A DNA stretch of 64,000 bases. Origin: Caryophanales bacterium UBA4278. GTDB taxonomy: Bacteria; Bacillota_I; Bacilli_A; RFN20; CAG-826. This document shows, one piece after another, positions 59,870 to 64,000 of the stretch. A program made the position numbers and the translations under genes. The notes below the pieces were generated by a model. That model was given only the letters and a program-made list of their open reading frames with translations, was not told the DNA's origin and searched no databases. The stretch covers positions 77,466 through 141,465 of the forward strand of contig DGVS01000007.1 in the NCBI GenBank assembly GCA_002395065.1, given 5' to 3'. Positions within the stretch are counted from its first letter, which is position 1. Every line of letters begins with the position of its first letter.

Positions 59870-60895
59870 ATGTTTGATGATCCAAGACTAGAAAATCTAT
59901 ATGAAAAATATGATTCAGCCACAACTAAAAGTGAAAAAAGGCGTGTTCTAAATGAAATTCTTGAAATAAATCCAACTGATATTGACTCTATGCATCGTTT
60001 AGTGGATTTGCTTCCAGAAAAGCAACAACTTGACGCACTTTTAAAATTAAAAGAAGATGCTTGGCAAATTATCAAAGATAATTTTAATGATGTCGAAGAC
60101 CTATATTATGACCACGACACTAGACCATATATGTTTATTTTGATGGACTTATTAGATAGATATGAAAGAGATAAAAAAGTCGAAGAGGCTTATCAAATAA
60201 TTAAAGAAATGATGGAATTAAATGAGGGTGATAATTTAGGAGAAAGATTCCATCTAGTGGCTTATTATATTGGGCAAAATAAAATAAATGAATTAAGAGA
60301 CTTTGTTAAGAATTGCCCAGAGAATTCTAGCGTCGCCTTAAGGTTTGCTATTTTATATTTAGATAATCTTGCTAAGAAAGATAAAGGATTCAAATCACTA
60401 CATGATGAATTTCCTTATTTATATGCCTTAATAGGCAAGGAATTATATTTTAGAAAATATCAATTTCAAAAAATAAAAGGTTTGATTAATTATTATCGTC
60501 CGCATGGATTTTTTGAATGTTTTCTTTTCTATGAGATGCTTATCACATATTGTAATGATTTAACAATGTCTTTGTTGCAGCATAAATGTGCTTACTATAA
60601 AGATATGCCAATAATATCAATTACCGAATCCTTACCAAGAAATACAAAATCATATCTATTCGCTCTTGTTGATACATACGATCAGTCGTATGAAACTTTT
60701 TTGAAGAAAATAAAAAATTTTAATATAGAAGAAAAAGAGTTTTTAAAAGATTATGAGAAATTAGAAAAAATGCAAATTCTAGAAAAAAGAGAAGATAAGA
60801 TACTTTTTAGCGAAGCATCTTATGCATTATTAGTTTTCTATGTTAAAAAAGAAGAACAGACTCTAGATTATATAAAAGAAGTGATTGGCATTTAA
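59870..60895 (+). CDS. TPR-like helical protein of unknown function
   Basis: 341 residues, almost all helical, with TPR-like units in the first 150 (LENLYEKYDSATTKSEKRRVLNEILEINP pattern). The rest is Lys/Glu- and aromatic-rich. No signal, membrane segment or enzyme motif. AAGAGGT is 9 bp before the ATG. Codon use is more AT-rich than the genes to its left. The next gene begins 1 bp after its stop, so the pair is cotranscribed and may act together. Confidence 0.6.
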   Translation: MFDDPRLENLYEKYDSATTKSEKRRVLNEILEINPTDIDSMHRLVDLLPEKQQLDALLKLKEDAWQIIKDNFNDVEDLYYDHDTRPYMFILMDLLDRYERDKKVEEAYQIIKEMMELNEGDNLGERFHLVAYYIGQNKINELRDFVKNCPENSSVALRFAILYLDNLAKKDKGFKSLHDEFPYLYALIGKELYFRKYQFQKIKGLINYYRPHGFFECFLFYEMLITYCNDLTMSLLQHKCAYYKDMPIISITESLPRNTKSYLFALVDTYDQSYETFLKKIKNFNIEEKEFLKDYEKLEKMQILEKREDKILFSEASYALLVFYVKKEEQTLDYIKEVIGI

Positions 60896-60896
60896 T

Positions 60897-61382
60897 ATGA
60901 ATGAGAAAAATAAACAAAAAATAATCGATTTAAAATCTGAAAAAGAAGAAATGGATTATGATGTTTGGGTTGAAGAAATAAGCAAAGCAAATAACAAAAT
61001 TATCGATAAATTTGAACAATTTTTAAAAACAGAAAAATTATCTAAAAAAACAATTAATCGACATATTGATAATGTTGATACTTTTGCTAATTATTATTTA
61101 ACTACCTATTCCTACTGTGGAACTATCTTTGATGGATATAAGAATTTCGGAGATTTTTTCGGTTATTGGCTTATAACAAAATATCTTGGAATTAGTAAAT
61201 CCTTTATGACCGCGATGATTACCACGATGAAGAAATTTTATACTTTCTTATTCTTAAATGATTATATTGATGAAAATAGTTGTGCAGACGCTTTTGCGAC
61301 TCTTACATATGGTAAAGAAGAGTGGTTAGAACAACTTGAGATGTTCAAAGATTGTACATATTATTCCCAATTTGATGACTGA
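60897..61382 (+). CDS. Stand-alone integrase-type core-binding (SAM-like) domain protein
   Basis: 161 residues from ATG 60897. The region about 20-120 (IIDKFEQFLKTEKLSKKTIN, HIDNVDTFANYYLT, GISKSFMTAMITTMKKFYTF) resembles the N-terminal DNA-binding domain of tyrosine recombinases. There is no catalytic Arg-His-Arg-Tyr domain, and the gene ends normally, so it is probably not simply truncated. It may bind DNA as an accessory factor or be a domesticated relic (inference). Coupled to the TPR-like gene before it. Confidence 0.55.
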   Translation: MNEKNKQKIIDLKSEKEEMDYDVWVEEISKANNKIIDKFEQFLKTEKLSKKTINRHIDNVDTFANYYLTTYSYCGTIFDGYKNFGDFFGYWLITKYLGISKSFMTAMITTMKKFYTFLFLNDYIDENSCADAFATLTYGKEEWLEQLEMFKDCTYYSQFDD

Positions 61383-61688
61383 TAAGAGGAATAATATGCT
61401 GACTAATCATCAAATTTTTGATGATTTAGAAGAAAATAATCTCTAAGCAAGGCTCACTTTGGTGGGCTTTTAAATTGGCTACATTACTAATAGAAAAACT
61501 GAAAAACTTTGATACCCGTTAATGTAATTTTGAAAAAAGACTTATCGAAAAAGCCTTAAAATTGTTAAATTTTTCGCATTTTCGGTGTTAGAGATATGGA
61601 AAATAAGCATTTTTTGTGTTAGAGAAGGCCATTATTAATGAAAATGCTCCTTAAATAAAAGGAGTTTTTTATTATTTTTGTTCAAACT
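61383..61688 (+). other. Intergenic stretch with terminator-like hairpins
   Basis: Contains an inverted repeat ATCATCAAA...TTTGATGAT (about 61407-61427), a terminator-like GCTCAC-TTTG-GTGGGC plus TTTT (about 61449-61470), two direct GTGTTAGAGA copies (near 61589 and 61617) and a second terminator-like CTCCTT...AAGGAG plus TTTTTT (about 61648-61672). No convincing long gene is seen. Confidence 0.45.
61396..61446 (+). CDS. Possible 16-codon peptide
   Basis: ATG 61396 has AGAGG 6-7 bp upstream and begins just after the stop of the integrase-domain gene. It encodes an acidic 16-residue peptide and overlaps a hairpin. It may be a chance reading frame. Confidence 0.2.
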   Translation: MLTNHQIFDDLEENNL

Positions 61689-61726
61689 TAACTGCATACT
61701 TTTACGAAAAAATATGCAATTAAAAT
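61689..61726 (+). repeat. Left copy of 38-bp direct repeat flanking the Fic gene
   Basis: Matches 62799-62836 at 35 of 38 positions. Each copy folds on itself: AACTGCATACTTTT pairs with AAAATATGCAATT (left copy). The left copy ends exactly where TTGACA, the likely -35 of the Fic gene, begins (61726-61731). Confidence 0.75.
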
Positions 61727-61754
61727 TGACACACATTTATCGCTATATTATCAT
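61726..61754 (+). promoter_or_regulatory. Promoter of Fic gene
   Basis: TTGACA (61726-61731), 17 bp, TATCAT (61749-61754), with ATG at 61761. No ribosome binding site fits, so the message is probably leaderless. Confidence 0.55.
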
Positions 61755-61760
61755 ATAGTC

Positions 61761-62801
61761 ATGAAATTAATTAATTTAAAAGAAACTGTCCTAAACTTAA
61801 ATGATCCTTTTATTATTTCTATGCTTCAAGCTGTAGAAATGAATAGGGGACGAACTTTTAATTTACCAACAAAAATAAAGTTAAATAGACTTCATGATTT
61901 AAACAAAAGAAGAAGTGTTACTTCTAGTAACGAGATTGAAGGCATTAAAATTGACAAAATTCGAGAAGAAGACATCTTACTTAAGCATATGGATCCTGAA
62001 ACAAAGGAAGAATATCTTTTGTTTGGGTATAACAAAGCTTTAGAGAATGTTTTCCAAGTTTATAAATATCAATCTTTGTCTGAATCTTATATTAAAGATT
62101 TACATTATTACCTTTACGAATCTTTAACTCCTGATTTTGGTGGGAAATATAAAACAGAACAAAATTACATTCGTGAATTTGATAAGAATAATAATTTAGT
62201 CAGAACAGTTTTTATTCCATCAAAACCAGAAGATGTCGATGGTTTAATGGGCAATTTAGTTTATCAATTTAACGAATGTATGAAAGATATAGAATGTAAT
62301 AAATTGCTAACTATTTTTGCCTTCATTCTAGATTTTTTGTGCATTCATCCTTTCTACGATGGTAATGGTCGTGTATCCCGCTTATTAACAACATTTTTAC
62401 TTTTGAAATATGGCTATGAGTTAGACCAATATTATTCTTTTAGTTATGTTATATTAAATAACATCGATAAATATTATGAGTCTTTAGAAAAATCCTCAAT
62501 TGGGTGGCACGAAGAAAAAAATGACTATGGTTTCTTTGTTCATTTTATGCTTGAATGCCTTAAAGAAGGTTATTCAAAACTAGCGTATATCCTTGAAGTA
62601 AATTCTATGGACAGTGTTGCAAATGAAAAAGTGTGGAGAGTTATAAATGATTGTAAAACCCCGATTACCAAAGGTGATATTGAAGAAATACTTGTTAATC
62701 TATCAAGAACTACGATTGAGAAATCACTAGGTGAACTCGTTGGTTCAAAGCGTATTCAAATGATTCAAAAAGGCAGATACACTAAGTATTATAAAATCTA
62801 A
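61761..62801 (+). CDS. Fic-family protein (AMP transferase type) with winged helix
   Basis: 346 residues. Fic motif HPFYDGNGRVSR at 196-207 with catalytic His196. The N-terminal inhibitory motif SNEIEG (56-61), fitting [S/T]xxxE[G/N], marks a class II, self-inhibited Fic protein. The C-terminal 80 residues (ITKGDIEEILVNLSRTTIEK) look like a winged helix that could bind DNA. It would transfer AMP to a target protein's hydroxyl group. The stop codon is inside the downstream copy of a 38-bp repeat; the upstream copy abuts the promoter. Confidence 0.88.
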   Translation: MKLINLKETVLNLNDPFIISMLQAVEMNRGRTFNLPTKIKLNRLHDLNKRRSVTSSNEIEGIKIDKIREEDILLKHMDPETKEEYLLFGYNKALENVFQVYKYQSLSESYIKDLHYYLYESLTPDFGGKYKTEQNYIREFDKNNNLVRTVFIPSKPEDVDGLMGNLVYQFNECMKDIECNKLLTIFAFILDFLCIHPFYDGNGRVSRLLTTFLLLKYGYELDQYYSFSYVILNNIDKYYESLEKSSIGWHEEKNDYGFFVHFMLECLKEGYSKLAYILEVNSMDSVANEKVWRVINDCKTPITKGDIEEILVNLSRTTIEKSLGELVGSKRIQMIQKGRYTKYYKI

Positions 62802-62836
62802 CTGCATACTTATGCGTAAAAATATGCAATTAAAAT
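62799..62836 (+). repeat. Right copy of 38-bp direct repeat flanking the Fic gene
   Basis: 35 of 38 positions identical to 61689-61726; the TAA stop codon of the Fic gene is its first part. Like the left copy, it is an imperfect palindrome (GCATA...TATGC). Confidence 0.75.
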
Positions 62837-62933
62837 AGTGTTTAATGACAAGGACGATGCAATTTGAAAGTCATTGTCATTTCTTTTTGATACATATCTA
62901 CCAATTTTTTTGTTTTTAATATAAAATTAAAAA

Positions 62934-63632
62934 ATGTCTATTTTTGAGGATATATTTCCAACTTATCATCCAGTCAAAGAAAGATTAATCGACTATGGCT
63001 TTGAATGTTTTAAGGATATCTTTACTTACTCGGCTAATTTTCATAACAATGAATTTAAAGCCTTAATCACTGTTAATGAAAAAGGTGAAGTTAACTTTAA
63101 AGTGATCGAATTAGCGTTTAATGAAGACTTCACTCAAATCAATAATGATTCTTATAAAGGCCAATATATCGGTGAGATTAGAGAAAATTGTCGAGATATC
63201 TTACTAGATATCAGAAATAAATGTTTTAAAAAAGAAAGATTTGTCTCGAATCAGGCGAATCGGATTGCGGCCATCATTAAAGAAAGATATCACGAAGAAC
63301 CAGATTTTCCTTTTTCTGATCCAAAAATCCAGAATTATGGAGTGTTTCGATATCACATTAACAAGAAGTGGTATGGATTAATTATGAATGTTAATAAGTC
63401 GAACTTCCTGCCTAATACTAAGAACGAATTCGTCGACGTGATTAATGTTCGAATTGATGAAAATAATCGAGAAACGATATTAAAAAATAAAGGTATCTAT
63501 CCTTCTTATCATATGAATAAACAAAAATGGGTTTCTATTTTATTAGATGACACATTCACTGATGAAGAAATCATGGAATACGTCAATTACTCTCGAGACT
63601 TTATGATTGGAAAAACTAAAAAGAATAAGTAA
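62934..63632 (+). CDS. YjbR/MmcQ-family protein
   Basis: 232 residues. The C-terminal 115 residues carry the YjbR/MmcQ pattern: FPFSDPKIQNYGVFRY, KWYGLIMNVNK, VDVINVRID and GIYPSYHMNKQKWVSILLDD. The fold is a double-wing DNA-binding-like domain with unclear function. The N-terminal 100 residues form an added domain also seen in longer YjbR proteins. No ribosome binding site; TATAAA is 8 bp before the ATG. Confidence 0.82.
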   Translation: MSIFEDIFPTYHPVKERLIDYGFECFKDIFTYSANFHNNEFKALITVNEKGEVNFKVIELAFNEDFTQINNDSYKGQYIGEIRENCRDILLDIRNKCFKKERFVSNQANRIAAIIKERYHEEPDFPFSDPKIQNYGVFRYHINKKWYGLIMNVNKSNFLPNTKNEFVDVINVRIDENNRETILKNKGIYPSYHMNKQKWVSILLDDTFTDEEIMEYVNYSRDFMIGKTKKNK

Positions 63633-63652
63633 TATTAATAAGGAAAATAATT

Positions 63653-63994
63653 ATGCCAAAAGTTCGTTATTATTGTGGTCAATACTTCTTGGAAATTGAT
63701 GGAGATAAAATCCGCGAATATTGTGGTCCGTATCGCTATCAAATTGAAAGTGGAAAAATTCGAGAATATTGCGGATCATACCGTTATCAAATCGAAGGCA
63801 ACAAAATTCGTGAATATTGTGGACCATACATCCTTGAGTTTGATGGAAGTAAACTAAGAAGATACTGTGGGCCTTACATCGCTCAAGTAGAGGGAAATAA
63901 AATCCGCGATTATTGTGGTCCGTACCGTTACGAAATTGATGGATTTTTAACCCACACTCAACTTTTAGCATTGTTAACTTTGTTATACGGATAA
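63653..63994 (+). CDS. Six-fold 16-residue repeat protein
   Basis: 113 residues. Six exact-period repeats of 16 residues with consensus KIREYCGPYRYQIEGN. The cysteines fall at 8, 24, 40, 56, 72 and 88. Each unit looks like two short beta strands joined by a Gly turn, so a closed beta structure or ladder is likely. A hydrophobic tail, FLTHTQLLALLTLLYG, ends the protein. Ribosome binding site AAGGAAAA. I cannot name the family securely. Six evenly spaced cysteines could bind metal or form disulfides (inference). It ends 6 bp before the window edge. Confidence 0.65.
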   Translation: MPKVRYYCGQYFLEIDGDKIREYCGPYRYQIESGKIREYCGSYRYQIEGNKIREYCGPYILEFDGSKLRRYCGPYIAQVEGNKIRDYCGPYRYEIDGFLTHTQLLALLTLLYG

Positions 63995-64000
63995 AAAAAT

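Noticed and set aside
1..64000. Mycoplasma-type code with TGA as Trp
   Set aside because: Genes end in TGA (for example glgB and the integrase-domain gene), Trp is written TGG throughout, and the only tRNA-Trp seen has anticodon CCA.

Overview
The window looks like a chromosome segment of an AT-rich, low-G+C Gram-positive (Bacillota) bacterium, probably an uncultured gut-type Bacilli lineage close to Mollicutes or Erysipelotrichia. This placement is inference. The evidence is strong purine-rich ribosome binding sites, lipoboxes of Gram-positive type, surface proteins that end in a membrane helix plus basic tail rather than an LPXTG signal, and DtxR/MntR, XRE and Phd/YefM regulators. The genetic code is standard: Trp is encoded by TGG, TGA is used as stop, and the tRNA-Trp has anticodon CCA.

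Layout. 1-6 kb: tRNA-Trp, a Sel1-repeat protein, small membrane proteins, an aldehyde dehydrogenase/lysoplasmalogenase pair and a membrane-anchored XRE regulator. 6-24.5 kb: an accessory region with very large secreted proteins (a nuclease with Ig-like domains, a clostripain-family protease with Ig-like domains), a GH114-like lipoprotein, two toxin-antitoxin pairs (one toxin frameshifted), a RhuM/PLD-like protein, a strongly structured non-coding stretch, an IS3-family element beside a protease remnant, and metal homeostasis genes (DtxR/MntR regulator, CDF exporter) with a glutathione peroxidase. 24.5-31 kb: a beta-helix lipoprotein, a HAD phosphatase, malQ, glgB and a DUF3899-like protein (alpha-glucan metabolism). 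31-46.5 kb: one long co-directional operon with a 1376-residue surface subtilisin, an OppA-like lipoprotein, an orphan lipoprotein, and OppB, OppC, OppD and OppF. Three of the Opp subunits carry large lineage-specific insertions. 46.5-59 kb: flavoprotein, tRNA-Arg, M6-like metalloprotease lipoprotein, CmpB-like membrane protein, epimerase, HAD phosphatase, cation/proton antiporter with a PII-like partner, MacB/FtsX-type ABC protein, split chromate transporter, Nudix hydrolase and tRNA-His. 59.6-64 kb: a more AT-rich stretch with a TPR-like protein, a lone integrase core-binding domain, a Fic protein flanked by direct repeats, a YjbR/MmcQ protein and a six-fold 16-residue repeat protein.

Together the genes describe a scavenger that digests DNA, protein and glycans outside the cell and imports peptides. 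The peptide system is the clearest case, because the surface protease and the peptide importer share one operon with the strongest codon bias in the window.

The most unusual signals are: an 18-bp dispersed motif, ACCAGCAATTYTCGGTTA, whose 9-bp core occurs ten times in genes, stop codons and terminators; the enlarged Opp transporter; a toxin whose two frames meet at a -1 slippery heptamer; a candidate structured RNA near 11.7 kb; a Fic gene bracketed by 38-bp direct repeats; and a set of genes that look leaderless.
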